Source: Phoronis australis (Eukaryota; Phoronida; Phoronidae). Taken from it: a stretch of DNA of 64,000 nt. This document shows positions 34,273-45,190 of the stretch, in pieces (within the stretch, counting starts at the first letter, position 1; each line of letters opens with the position of its first letter). Below the pieces are notes generated by a model that saw only the letters and a program-made list of their open reading frames with translations, made no database searches and had not been told where the DNA came from. The stretch is from positions 67,402 through 131,401 of the forward strand of contig NMRA01000143.1 of NCBI GenBank assembly GCA_002633005.1, read 5' to 3'. The position numbers and the translations under genes were made by a program.

Positions 34273-34693
34273 TGCTTTTTCGTCTTTGCGAAAACGTTTA
34301 TTTATGAAACATTTAAGTACACAAAGCACCAAGATTGCTCTACGATGAGGATAAGTTGGAGTAGATTCAAGTAAACTTCTGACAACAGATGGCAACACGA
34401 TAGCCGTTAACGTTTGACAACATATATCAGCACAATTGCAATGCTATGCGCAAACGTTTAGTTTAGATAAATATAAGAATACAAAAATATTCGTGTCAAT
34501 GCCGAATCAAGTCTTTGTTATGCTTTTTCCTCTTTGCAAAAACGTTTATTTATGAAAAATTTAAGTACACAAAGCACCAAGATTGCTCTACGATGAGGAT
34601 AAGTTGGAGTAGATTCAAGTAAACTTCTGACAACAGATGGCAGCACGGTAGCCGTTAACGTTTGACAACATACATCAGCACAATTGCAATACT
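34273..34693 (+). repeat. 248-bp-spaced direct duplication
   Basis: 34273-34445 and 34521-34693 match nearly base for base (for example CACCAAGATTGCTCTACGAT and CGTTTGACAACATA), with a few substitutions. Confidence 0.85.
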
Positions 34694-34700
34694 AGTAATA

Positions 34701-35766
34701 CTTCAGATGGCGCTACAATTGGTTGAATTAGTTGAATAGGCCATTTGAGGTGATGGTGGAAATAAGAGGGTGTAGTGTGGCAAACAACGCTCAACAGATG
34801 GCACCATGGTACAACTAATCTTAACTATGTTGAAGGACGACAGAGGGCATGGCGTTGGCAGGATAAGTTGAGATAGATTGGGATTAGTTGGATACAACTA
34901 AAGATTCTGACATGTATGCTTTTCTTCAATGCCCAGCTTTCCACAGTCAAACATCTCGTCTCGTATTGTCTTGTAAAACCGCGCCTGCGATTATTAACGC
35001 AGCACTGTCCTCAGACACATAGTTTAAATCAATAATAGTCCACTACAGATCAGTTGAGTGATCAAATTTCAAGTAATGGTCCAATCATGAAGTATCGCAG
35101 GGGCAGGCACAAAATGCAACACAGTCACAGATTTGTCCAACCATATGTTAATCGCAGAAAAATGAAGAAGCGATCAGAGCGCAATGACTAAGACAGATTC
35201 AAGTCAGACGTTACCCAGTAGGCCTATTCTGAGCAAGTAACTTAACAACAGAACACAATCGTTAGCTCCATCACGACACGACGTAGACTATAAAGCACAT
35301 TGGGTGGCAAAGTATTCACTCCACAACACTGACCTTTATCTTGACACTGACTCAGCTGTTCGTTTGTCGAATGACTGAGCGCATGCGCGCATTTATCATC
35401 AATGATTGACAGCTTTAGGTGGTTACCACATAAACTTTTCTTCGTACTTCTTTCAAAAACCATGAATTGAGTGATGTTTTTTCTGGAAATTCCTTCTCAG
35501 GGGGAAGTGGATAACTCTGTAGTAAAGGTTGCAAGAAGGTACTTTCGTCAGGGATCGTTTAAAACGTATTTTTCACGAGTTTTCGCGGTCCATGCCACTT
35601 TAAGCCTTGCAACTACCGCAGACAGCTTTTTCATTTACATAACTTGTGTTCCAAGGGTTAACAACCATATCGAGCGTGCCTGTAAACGCTTATTTACAAA
35701 CAGGTTACATGTCTATGCCACACTGGCAAGGCACAGGTATTAAAATGTAGGTCACAAGCAAATACA
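34701..35766. other. No recognisable gene
   Basis: Only short open frames without motifs. The last 80 bases, with the phrase GTAGGTCACAAGCAAAT, belong to the tandem duplication that runs into the RING gene. Confidence 0.4.
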
Positions 35767-36010
35767 CTATTGTTCAGGAGTCACGGAGTTGACTGCACAC
35801 CGTAGCAAACGCTGGTGGCAGTGCCTTAAACTAAAACATCTGCTGTTACAATTACCATTATCACCGTTGTCATCAATGTCACCCCCCTCTTCTTCATTAT
35901 CATCCCCACCATCATCACCGTCATCATCATCATGTAGGTCACATGCAAATAGACTATTGTTCAGCAATACCATCACACAGTTGAATGCACTGCATAGTAA
36001 AGCCTCTAAA
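35740..36010 (-). repeat. Tandem duplication inside the RING gene's 3' end
   Basis: On the minus strand, CTGAACAATAGTCTATTTGC followed by ATGTGACCTACAT (about 35932-35963) recurs as CTGAACAATAGTGTATTTGC with the same follow-on at about 35747-35777. Each is preceded by a related segment and a GAT-rich tract; the unit is about 185 bases. Confidence 0.7.
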
Positions 36011-36441
36011 TCAATACAATTATTATCATCACCATCAACATCACCACCATCATCACCATCCCCACCTTCTTCACTATCATCACCACCCTCGTCAGCATCG
36101 TCATCATCATTATCATCATTATCATCATCATCATCATCATTATAGCCATTAGCGCGATTATCATCATCACCGTCAATGGCATCCTCATTACCATGGATTT
36201 TTAAAAGATCTACCACGTTCTTGATCTTGACATTACACCCAATCCCAACGCTGCCATCCGGCGGAACTTCCATTTCGCGTCTGCAGTACGGGCATGGGTA
36301 TTTGCCGTGTTCAGAGCGTGCTCTTCTATCATTCTGGAGACATTTCAAGCACAAGCTGTGTCCACAGAGTAACGTCTCTTTGCAGATGCAGCATTCCAAT
36401 ATCCCATCGTCAACGATAGTGTCTCGAAGATTTTTCGCCAT
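35767..36441 (-). CDS. RING-finger protein with acidic low-complexity tail
   Basis: A 224-codon single-exon frame opens at a good start (ACAATGG). Residues 17-53 form a complete C3HC4 RING: C17, C20, C26, H28, C31, C34, C50, C53, with CGHSLCLKC typical of TRIM-type E3 ubiquitin ligases. The first loop has five residues (C20-x5-C26) where at least nine are usual, so folding may be affected. Residues 55-83 (EVPPDGSVGI...NVVDLLKI) match the stretch that follows a TRIM RING. The rest is mostly D, N, E and G encoded by a GAT/CAT microsatellite (36030-36170 and 35880-35930), with no B-box or coiled coil. If expressed, it would be expected to act in ubiquitin transfer. The 3' half contains a tandem duplication that extended the frame. 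Confidence 0.65.
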   Translation of the reverse strand: MAKNLRDTIVDDGILECCICKETLLCGHSLCLKCLQNDRRARSEHGKYPCPYCRREMEVPPDGSVGIGCNVKIKNVVDLLKIHGNEDAIDGDDDNRANGYNDDDDDDNDDNDDDDADEGGDDSEEGGDGDDGGDVDGDDNNCIDLEALLCSAFNCVMVLLNNSLFACDLHDDDDGDDGGDDNEEEGGDIDDNGDNGNCNSRCFSLRHCHQRLLRCAVNSVTPEQ

Positions 36442-36594
36442 TGTATCACAAATCTACAAAAATTTGTAAACCTGTTCTTTATTTCAGCAAGTTCATGTAC
36501 AGATACTATTTTCCTGAATCAAAAGTAGTAGGTCTAAATGATTATAAGCTGTTTTTCTAATATTTCGTCGAGATTTTAGAGTATCATCCGACCA

Positions 36595-37020
36595 CTTTGA
36601 AAATCCCCTAGAAAGGATGGGACCAATGAGTTTTGAAAAGAGGACCACATTTCGCGAACCACTATCCACGTTTATAGAAATAAAACATTTGTTTCTGTGC
36701 TCAAAAGGAAGTTTGATTCAAGCAACTTCAGAAAATTATCATCACCACCAACACCACCATCATCACCAACATCATCATCGTCATCACTATCAAAACCAAC
36801 ACCAATATTATCATCGTTATCGTCGTCATCACCACTATCATCAACACCTTCTTTATCATCATCATCTTCTTCTTCATCATGGCTGCATGCCACTCTCATC
36901 GCCTTCATCATTGTCGTCGTCATCGTCTTCTTCATCAATGTGTTTGTCATATTGATGACCATTTTAGTTTGTGTTCAAGAAGTTTATTTTATCACATACA
37001 TATCGTTAATTGTACACCTC
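36595..37020 (-). pseudogene. Acidic-tail relic with FLKLLE motif, copy 1
   Basis: The minus strand encodes an Asp-rich run ending DDNFLKLLESNFLLSTE. The same flanks and ending occur at 59796-60275. Its upstream half changes frame near 36890. Flanking phrases such as GGGACCAATGAGTTTTGAAA are shared by both loci. No RING is attached here. Confidence 0.5.
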
Positions 37021-37145
37021 CCAACACGCACACACAAACTAAAAGTCCACATATTTACAAATCTTGTTTCAGCCGTAAAATGTTAATTAATAAACTCAAT
37101 ATATGCTCACGCTTTGCCTCCCCCCTCCCGCCATAAATCCGCCTG
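37021..37145 (+). mobile_element. End of a short GC-rich element
   Basis: CACACACAAACTAAAAGTCC, a TTTCAGCC stretch and a C-rich run ending CCATAAATCCGCCTGAGG resemble 14560-14655 and the right end of the element at 276-596. Only one end is clear. Confidence 0.4.
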
Positions 37146-37189
37146 AGGTTCCCGTATTGTACTTGACCGTCTAGCGACACATATTTCCG

Positions 37190-37380
37190 TTGTGTTCTGG
37201 CTTTCGAGTCTGGGGTGTTGTGGCTTCTCTGTGGTGCTGTGACTTCTCTGAGTGTTGTAACCATGAGAGTAGTGGCTTCTGGGGTGTTGTAAATTAGTGA
37301 GGGTGTTGTGGGGAGTTTGTGGGCTGTTTTGGTGTTTGTGAGGTGTTGTTGTGTTTGTGGGGTGTTGTGGCACCAATACA
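37190..37380 (+). repeat. Degenerate GTGTTGTGG minisatellite
   Basis: Irregular repeats of GGGTGTTGTGG and GTGTTTGTGAGG. Both strands stay open because the period is close to a multiple of three; no protein is inferred. Confidence 0.7.
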
Positions 37381-38174
37381 CGTCCATAATATCAGGAAGA
37401 GATAACCAGGAAGGGACAACTAGCTAAACCGCCGTTTTTGGTCTCTTTCTCCGGACTAATATCAGGAGTTAAGTTTCATTTAAAAGAAAACAGATGATTT
37501 CATCAGAGAGAATAAAGCTTTTTCTATAGAAAGATGTCAAAAAAACTCACTTTTCAACTTTAAACAGTGGTGTAATCGTACCTTGAAAATAGCGACTTCA
37601 GCGCACGCAATCGCAATTTCCCACACGCAGTCACGGGTATTTAAGCTTTTCCGTCGATGTATAGATGGCGCAGTAATCAAGTCCTCCCTCATTAGCATAT
37701 CAAATTTGCATGCTGTAAATGGGAGTTTTCGAGATTCTCGTCAGTTGTTACATCGAAATGGCATAGTTATAACGGGTGTTTGTGACAAAAGAATTTCATT
37801 GTGACGGATTTTATCCAGCAAGCTAGGATACTTCTGTGGGACACGTTTGTCTCGGCTCCGTTAATGAAGTAATGTTTGAGGAGTTGTCCGGCTTCTTCCA
37901 TGAACTAAAGCGGAATATTGCGGATCGAATCGCCAGGAAACGGTGGCGAAGAGCGAGGACGGCGTAGTGTTCCGCGTGAGGCAAACGCGACCCAGTCGCA
38001 AAATTACCTTTTTACTCTCGCGACATCTAGCGCCCAGATTACCGATGTAGCTCTTTGACCTCCTTCTGATTCTGACAGACTGCGATTGAAAGCGACTATA
38101 CAAGCGACATTTACCTGCCTTGTGTCATTTTGTCATTTATCATTAGTTTGTAGCTCCATGGTTAAAGGTCTAGA
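37381..38174. other. No gene; inverted partner of 42633-42715
   Basis: 37966-38040 is the reverse complement of 42633-42715 (both include CGCTAGATGTCGCGAGAGTA and GGGTCGCGTTTGC). Also 37384-37420 is the reverse complement of about 53461-53497 (GGAAGAGATAACCAGGAAGG). No exon was recognised. Confidence 0.6.
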
Positions 38175-38424
38175 GCAGACAATTGTTTTGTAACCTGGCT
38201 TAGTTAGTAACCGTTCGTTGTGTATTAGGTCTAATTTTCATACTATTCAAGTGTTCCACTAACTCATAAATTTGGTTGTAGACTTTCAGACGCTTGATGA
38301 TTGTTTTGTAACCTGGCTTAGACTTAGTAACCGTTCGTTATGTATTAATTTGGGCCTAATTTTCATAATTATTTTAAGTGTTCCAGCAACTCATAAATTT
38401 GGTTGTAGACTTCCAGTCGCTTGA
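38175..38424 (+). repeat. About 118-bp tandem duplication
   Basis: Two units starting near 38178 and 38296 share ATTGTTTTGTAACCTGGCTT, AGTAACCGTTCGTT and ATAAATTTGGTTGTAGACTT. Confidence 0.85.
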
Positions 38425-39780
38425 CCTGCAATAAATCATCAAGTGAGAGTGAGGGCGAGTCCATAAGATTATTACGTCTCAATTGAAGTGTTTTTCTGGA
38501 ACAAATTGCCCGCATCAATAAGATGTTACAATGTGCCAGAACCGTTTCGATGTTGTGTCATGTCTTTTGCATCGCGTTGGCAATTATAGTTATCCAACCT
38601 CAGGGTATCGAACCATTCAGCTAATGGGCAATTTCCCTTCAGCAAGTGGCTAACAGAGACTCGTAGAATTCACTGGAAGTAAATTTAAAACTCAACCATT
38701 AGGTTTTTGACTAAGGCTTGTATACATAGTAATGTATGTTTTTTGCATGTGTATCTTCTATGTGTACCTCTATGTAAATAATTCTCTAAACATGTATTTT
38801 CTATCTGTAAGTAGCACTTGTGCTAATGTCTCTTTTGTTGTATCTACCCACACCCTGATACGCTTTACCTATACCTACACTTACCAAGTCCGGGGTTTGT
38901 TGAAAAAACTAAATTGTGATTTAGGCCACTTATTGCCTGCCCTTTGATCTTGTAAGGAACACTGATAACTGTACATGACTTAATTGGCCACAGTATTTTA
39001 CAGTCCACACACAGGTTGTACTGTATTTTTGATAAGAGTGGACTTTTATTTGTAAAATTAATTTAAGCTTGGGTTTAAGATATAACTAGTTAACATTAAC
39101 ACAAGTGATAGTTGACTGTAATAACACGTGAAAGTGATCTACTCCCTTCACGTTGGAGAGGCACCAATCATGTCCGCATATCAACTGTGCTGTTAACCCA
39201 TGTCGATACCAAACTGTTTGATTCGTGAACTGTGTTTTACATCGGTTCTTGAAGGCGAGTGTGAGTGAAACTTTTCGAAAAGGATGGCAAATGTTACATG
39301 TGGACAGATGGTGAATTTCCATCCATTGTCTTTTGAGAATAATTCACTCACGCTTTCTACTTTCAGTCCTTCTGTGTTACAAACTAGTTTTTCCGAACAT
39401 GGATATATTGCAGATGCTCCAGTTAATAGAACCAATAAGGACCTGGTGGGAATGTTGCTTCAAATTTTACAATCCCTGAAGAGTATCACGTGCTGCTTGC
39501 TGGTCAAATATTATTTGTGCACTTTTGCACTTGTCTGTCATTTATTGTTATAGGGAAACCATACTTTTTTAAACACCTGTATGTTGTGTTATCATTCAGA
39601 AACCAGGAAACGGACTAAAACAAATTGTATATGAGTACTGTGCCTCATATTCCAGATTACTCGTCTTCTCATCTCAAACACCCATCCACAAAATGAGAGT
39701 CAAAATTCTAAAAAAAACTTTCTGTAATGATTCAGTGCCAAGCGTGCTTTCTGACTTACACCGTCCTGTTTTACTAATGA
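38425..39780. other. No recognisable gene
   Basis: Short open frames on both strands (up to about 90 codons), none with a motif. Sequence just before 39781 may be the decayed upstream part of the PHD pseudogene. Confidence 0.35.
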
Positions 39781-40197
39781 GGGCAGCCTGTCGAGCAAAT
39801 GAAAGAACTCTGCAACCATCTCAAAAAGCATTCTATCACATCTTCTACATTTGAGGATGAAGATGCTTGTTTGTCTCCTATGCCTTACTTTCTAATTAAA
39901 AAACTACAAGACTTGTAGAATTCTAAGAAACCTGGTTTGGCAAAAATTGCAAAGCATAAGCTTTCCTCTAAACCGTCAAAGCATAGGCTAAAAACAAGTT
40001 TGAAACATTTCTTGTGTTCTGTATGTAACTTAGAATGTAAGGACACAGATGAGGGAATTCAACCATCCATTCAATGAGACAGATGATACGACTGGTTTCA
40101 TTTCAAATGTGAAAATGTTATTGAGGACAATCCACCTCCCTCTGAGGTGGAATGCTTTTGTCTAGCTTGGTACTCCAGCATACAATCAAATGGATGA
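39781..40197 (+). pseudogene. PHD-finger protein pseudogene
   Basis: One frame can be followed for 139 codons through three stops: TAG at 39916-39918, TGA at 40075-40077 and TGA at 40084-40086. It reads EQMKELCNHLKKHS, then KHRLKTSLKHFLCSVCNLEC, QPSIQ-stop-DR-stop-YDWFHFKCEN and EVECFCLAW. This is a PHD zinc finger (C4HC3): CSVC gives the first pair, WFHFKC the H-x2-C. The two TGA stops fall exactly where the second C-x2-C pair belongs, and the last ligand is W or missing. PHD fingers read histone tails and also occur at the ends of transposon proteins in invertebrates; origin cannot be told here. Confidence 0.75.
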
Positions 40198-41944
40198 CTT
40201 AAGATATTAATTACTTCAAAAACAAGACACTTGTTCATTTTTATTATGTGAAACTAACTGTTGCTCAACTGTTATCAAATATTAACTACTACTTGATGCA
40301 GAATATGTTAATGATTCTCAATGGTTGATTCACTTTTAATATACAGTATGTAAAATATGCGTTGCCCAGTATTATTCGGCTCAAATGCATCTTCCGTTTC
40401 TGATCATAGCCTTTAATTTACTATTGTAGGTATCCCTTTTGTACTTTTGTAAAGTTCTATCATAACAGCTAACGGTTTTGATTAAAAGATACATAAAATT
40501 CTGGCTTCAATCTATCAGGCTTCAAACTCCAACATGGCAGCACATCTCGAGTTGCCGATTCAAATGACTCAAGAACTATAATGAACATGGTGATGTTTTA
40601 AACTCCAAAGGACTTGGGTTAAGAATTCAGGGTTTACTACTAAACATTAGCAAAATGTTGTTTAATAATTACTGTTTATCTACAGGTATTTCACCAATCA
40701 TTGTAAAGCTTGATTTTCAATTGATTACAGTTCTTATTTTATTTTCAGATGGATAAGTTGTATTCTGTGTCACCTACTGGTCTTATTTATTATTTTTGCA
40801 TCAGTTTAGATGCCAGTTTATTTCCAAAGTGCTCAAATGTTGGAAAGTGTTGACAACACAACTGATGTTGTTTTTTAACATATTCTGCATCAATATTTGA
40901 TACCAATCACCATCCATTCTCAGTATTCAGTGTTGCTGTTGTTTTGGTGTAAATTATTTGTAATTATATTTTAGTATAAAAATATAATCTGTTTTGAGGT
41001 GATGGGTTGTTCATTTGGAAGGTGGTTGGTTGTTTTGAGCAATCACTGCTGAATGCATAACTTGAAGCCCTCTTTAGCATCATCCACAGAACAAGGAAAA
41101 GTATGTTGTTCAATAAAAACAAGTTTAACTTTATTTGAGATGTAAGTTAGAGGGGCATTCATTTATAAGCTACACCTATTTAATAACATGTTACCCATTG
41201 ACTTGCCATTCTCTCAGTCGTGTGCACGTAATTATTTGTATTGCAAAACTATTTTTTTTCTGAAAATGTACACTACAGTGGGCATAATTATCTTTCTAAA
41301 TAATAAAGTCTAATAATTGTAAAATATGTATTTCGAAATTTGTATTTGTACTCAAAATGTTGCAACAGGTTGAAAATTGTAAGTTGCACGTGGATAAGAC
41401 ACAGGGTTAAGTCAGATGTGGCGCATTTTGTGAACTAGTTTCTCCACTGAATAATAGGCATCAAACTGGTTCTCAAAAGTTAGGTTATGCCATATCCGAC
41501 TATGGTCCACTATTCAGTGTGTATGCGATTTTTATTTCAAAGTATTCAATGATCATTTTTATTCTTCCTCAGTTGTTTGAGACTTTGTTCTTCAGGTGTC
41601 TGCTTTGAATAAGTCTCATCAATGCTAACTAATATTGTATATCTAGAAATACAGATCCTTAAAGATTGTTCTTACGTGCCATGAAACAATGTAAAATAAA
41701 ATGAATCACCTGCAAACTACAAATCCTATGTTGTTTTCTCTGATGGTAAATACAATATGTCTTCTTACACCAAGTTTTATGGTGTTCAGAATGTTGAAAT
41801 TAGCCTACATGTGCATTCTATTTTTGACTTTAGGCTTCATTGCACACCATTTAGCTGTAAGAAATGAAATGCGACCTCGTTTTACGCTGATAAAATGTTT
41901 TTATAGTTTTTACCTTGATGGGATTACATTTCCATTCACCACGA
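40198..41944. other. No recognisable gene
   Basis: AT-rich. Open frames are short and without motif; a 94-codon frame at 41701 is hydrophobic but AT-driven and runs into the element at 41945. Confidence 0.4.
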
Positions 41945-42200
41945 AGAACTACCTTTCGAGAGGAAATATTGAGTCTAGGAAGTAGGACCGGTAGCGGTGA
42001 ACGTCCAAGTTGCCGCGGAGTGGCTGCTCCTTTTTTTAGTCGATAGTCGAATGGTAGATTTTCCTGACCGGAAGGTGCACCTCCGTGGGCTGGCTCCCTC
42101 ACCTTTTGGGCCGCTTACGCACATGCAATTGCCAATCACACCATCCACAATTTCCCGAGGCAACATGTTTGGCACCCCTTTATGGTATCATCCGCCACTG
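41945..42200 (+). mobile_element. Short GC-rich non-autonomous element, copy 2
   Basis: It matches the reverse of 276-596: GAGGAAATATTGAGT, GGACCGGTAGCGG, then GGGCCGC, CAATTGCC and CGAGGCAACATG, ending ATCATCCGCCACTG. The left end is approximate. Confidence 0.55.
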
Positions 42201-42784
42201 ATTAGTACGGCCAGTGATTTGCAAATTGATTTCTGTTCGCAGCACTGCATGTTATTGGGGCATTGACAAATTCAAAATCTGATTAGATGAACATGTTGTC
42301 TTCAAATGCAAGTATTGACAACCATGCGGTGTCAAATAAATATAACATCGGCTTTGTGACCGACTGTGTAAGACTGATGAATAGATTAAGTGTGCATTTT
42401 ACAAGCCAATTACTTATGTCGAAAGTTATATTAGGCAAAATGCGAGGCATATCATAAGCACAAAGGCCATATACTTGGAGTATTTTTGTTTACACCTTTA
42501 CAAATTATCAAAGAATACAACTGCAGTGTAATTTGAAAACAAAAATAAAACCGACCTCCGCAAGTGTTTACTTCCTATATAAAATACTCCTCCACGTGAA
42601 GACTCGGGTCATTCTATTAACGCGCAAGTCATCAAAACGCTATCTGGTCGCTAGATGTCGCGAGAGTAAAAAAAAAGGTAATTTTGCTACTGGGTCGCGT
42701 TTGCTCCGCGCACTGAGTGAGGTCATGCACTGCGTGAAAGTTCACAGAAAATTTATTCGGCCATATCATATGGTGCTACCATAA
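42201..42784. other. Upstream region with inverted partner of 37966-38040
   Basis: 42633-42715 carries CGCTAGATGTCGCGAGAGTA then GGTAATTTTGC and GGGTCGCGTTTGC, present in reverse at 37966-38040. No exon was recognised before 42785. Confidence 0.5.
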
Positions 42785-43155
42785 TTGGACTTGAGGAGTA
42801 AACATGACACTGACTTGCAACGCAGTGCGGTGTGCAATTCTACTTTTTGTATATGCACCACGAGTCCTCTGGCTTCGTCACCGTGTCCTCTGCTGAGTAC
42901 AGCAGCCACTACCTGGAGTACCAGCACTGAAAGCACCAGTGTCGCAAGTACTCAGAATCTTTTTCCCGGCCCAAGTTTAATAAGTCGTACCTCTGGACTC
43001 CCACCCCAGCCTTACCGGATTGGGGTTTACACGTACAGGCAGGTGGTTGTATTAGAGAGATCGTTCCGTACATACAAGAACAGGGGTGATGCATCATACA
43101 ATCAAAAAAGAAAAATTCTGGCTGCTGTGACCATTTTTGCAGATGTCAAAAAGAA
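42785..43155 (+). CDS. Homeodomain-like open frame (partial)
   Basis: The frame is open from a non-ATG codon; its true start is unknown (an acceptor-like GAGTACAG is at 42894-42901). After an S/T-rich segment it reads PYRIGVYTYRQVVVLERSF and then YNQKRKILAAVTIFADVKKK. YT..Q...LE..F fits homeodomain helix 1, and KRKILAAVTIF the second helix, with about four extra residues between. It ends at a GTAAGT donor in phase 2, before where the DNA-binding third helix (WF.N) should be. I found no downstream exon with that helix; the next acceptor in this phase gives 13 codons then a stop. A divergent or broken DNA-binding gene is possible. Confidence 0.4.
43143..43155 (+). CDS. Possible OTU-like gene, exon 1 (13 bases)
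   Basis: ATGTCAAAAAGAA directly follows a TTTTTGCAG acceptor-like sequence and ends at the same GTAAGT donor as the homeodomain-like frame, but in a different frame. It leaves one base, which exon 2 completes (MSKRS-LASFF). The start is uncertain; the true 5' end could be elsewhere. Confidence 0.3.
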
Positions 43156-44357
43156 GTAAGTTTTATTTTGATTTCCTGGGAATAAAGTGATGAGATTGGG
43201 AGTTTTAAAATTATTATTGTCCTTTGTTTTGTATCATTGGTCACGTGACTGCATCTAATTCTCATCAATTCATGTTATTGTCAAAACTGAATTGTTGCAA
43301 ACTTTCCTCAGTTCACTTTAATGACCCTCATTGCAAAGCAGGTGACTTTCTCAGTGATTGAAAGCAAAACAATATCCATGATTAGTTTCCAATAAAACAG
43401 TATGCGAATCATAGGTTTGAAATCTTTTGATTTCAGGACAAGCTGAACATAGACTATTTTAAAGATGCCACGTCTCATTAAAACCATGAAGATTTGAATT
43501 TTAGCAACCGCCACCTAATGACTTCATGGAGAAATGGGTGTACAGAAAAAGAAACAATTGTTAAACAATTTAAAACATTAAAGCTAAAACAACAAGCGTC
43601 AGTACTAAAATATATTTAAATATCCTATATTTCGAGCAATGCGCTCTTTGTCAAGGGTGTGCTATAGACTGCTGAGTACATGTAGATGGATTTAAAATAA
43701 AATGGCACAGGAGACCACATAGCAACATACAATTGACAATTTGCTGTTTTAAAGAAAACAGTGCAACTGAAAGCTTAAAAGCAAATGTGAACATAAAAAA
43801 CCCAATAATTTCAAATATAATGCAGTTGTTATTTGATAGTGAAATATTAAAATATTATAAACTGTTCCTTGTTTCATTTGGGCAACAATGAAATTTGCAT
43901 AAAAATAGTCTCGCAAAACGAGACTTTTGTGATATTGTAATGGTAACTCGTTCTGGGATGGTTTCCGGTACATTGATATGGGAAGACCCAGGGTAGTTTG
44001 TAAATTAGTTCTTCATTTGCATATTCACAATTTAATGAGACGATGTATCTTTAAAGTATGTAGTTCGAGGTGTTTGTACCAAAATGCAACTTGACGTGCA
44101 ACTTTTCTTTGAATTGCATATTTAAGTACTTAGTACGAAAATAGACAAAGGATATGTACACAACACCCATTTAAGTGCATGACTTGACTTTAAGTGAAGC
44201 ATGCTTGCGCATGAGTATGCCTTCAGGATGAAAGGACCTGAAAGAAAGTTTTTATTGAAAAAGTAAATGTTCTCAATGGATGAACTTTCAATTTTAGTAA
44301 TACAGTACTAAATCAGTGTTGTTCTTGTGATTTCCTAACTTCTGTTTTTCTATTTAG

Positions 44358-44401
44358 GCTTGGCATCCTTCTTCCAGTACAGCAGAAGTGCAGAGATTGA
44401 G
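44358..44401 (+). CDS. Possible OTU-like gene, exon 2
   Basis: 44 bases between TTTTTCTATTTAG and GTAATT. Read with one base from exon 1 it gives LASFFQYSRSAEIE and leaves phase 0. The 1.2-kb intron before it holds nothing recognised. Confidence 0.45.
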
Positions 44402-44448
44402 GTAATTTACTGTACCTACACCATTCCTTCTTGCCATTTCTGCGCAAG

Positions 44449-44505
44449 CTGGATAATTCCATTCGAGAAGAGTTCCTAGGTAACCATAGACACAAAATCG
44501 TAAAG
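44449..44505 (+). CDS. Possible OTU-like gene, exon 3
   Basis: 57 bases, phase 0 in and out, donor GTGAGC. It encodes LDNSIREEFLGNHRHKIVK. The intron before it is only 47 bases. Confidence 0.45.
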
Positions 44506-44806
44506 GTGAGCATATGACAGTTTTAAAATAAGAGATTAAATCATGCCGCAATTCAACCTGTCCCTGCCTCCTTATGTTAGATTATGTGAGACTACACCTG
44601 TAGGTGGTAAAAGAGTGAACATATACATTCACTAGAATATCAAGCCTGTCACGGTAGTGCTTGATTTAGAAATGAGATTTAAAGTTTTGGGGTTTCCAAG
44701 TAATGCTAGATTTCGGAATGACCTGTTATGTTCACTAGTCCTGCTTGTGGGTCCAAATCGTGTTGCCGATACATCATCACTAAACATTCTAATTGTATGC
44801 CTCTAG

Positions 44807-44986
44807 ATACCCTCTGGTGACAATGGGTGTGACAATTACAAAGTCAAGCCGGACATTTTCGATGTACATGTGATTGGCGACTTTGTAAGAACAATTCTTG
44901 TTGTAAATATACCAATCCACATATTCGTGGTTTCCTCAGAGGAGAGGCAGGAAGAAGCTTTGAAAGCAGAAGTATGCGAACAAAAG
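44807..44986 (+). CDS. Possible OTU-like gene, exon 4
   Basis: 180 bases, acceptor TATGCCTCTAG, donor GTGGGT, phase 0 in and out. It encodes IPSGDNGCDNYKVKPDIFDV, then HVIGDFVRTILVVNIPIHIF and EERQEEALKAEVCEQK. A GD...L....N.PI.(V/I)(F/Y) pattern precedes the last beta strands of OTU cysteine proteases (deubiquitinases). Confidence 0.5.
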
Positions 44987-45190
44987 GTGGGTGTGCGTGA
45001 TAAACTTTATCGTCAGGTAGCAGTTTATAAAACGTGAATTAAATTGATGTGTATCATATCATTTGCTAAAATTGTCCAAATCATTTTCTGTGGTCTGTTT
45101 CTAAATTTGTGTAGCAATTGTCCTTGTAGTGTTGTACAGCACAATAGAATACACATGTACTTTAAGAGTTATCGTTGTTGCATTTTCCAG

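Noticed and set aside
37055-37387. 110-codon minus-strand frame rich in T, P, Q and H
   Set aside because: It is produced by the GTGTTGTGG minisatellite.
40075-40086. TGA codons as selenocysteine or reassigned cysteine in the PHD frame
   Set aside because: An in-frame TAG also lies upstream, other ORFs here end normally in TGA, and no SECIS-like hairpin was apparent. Pseudogene decay is simpler.
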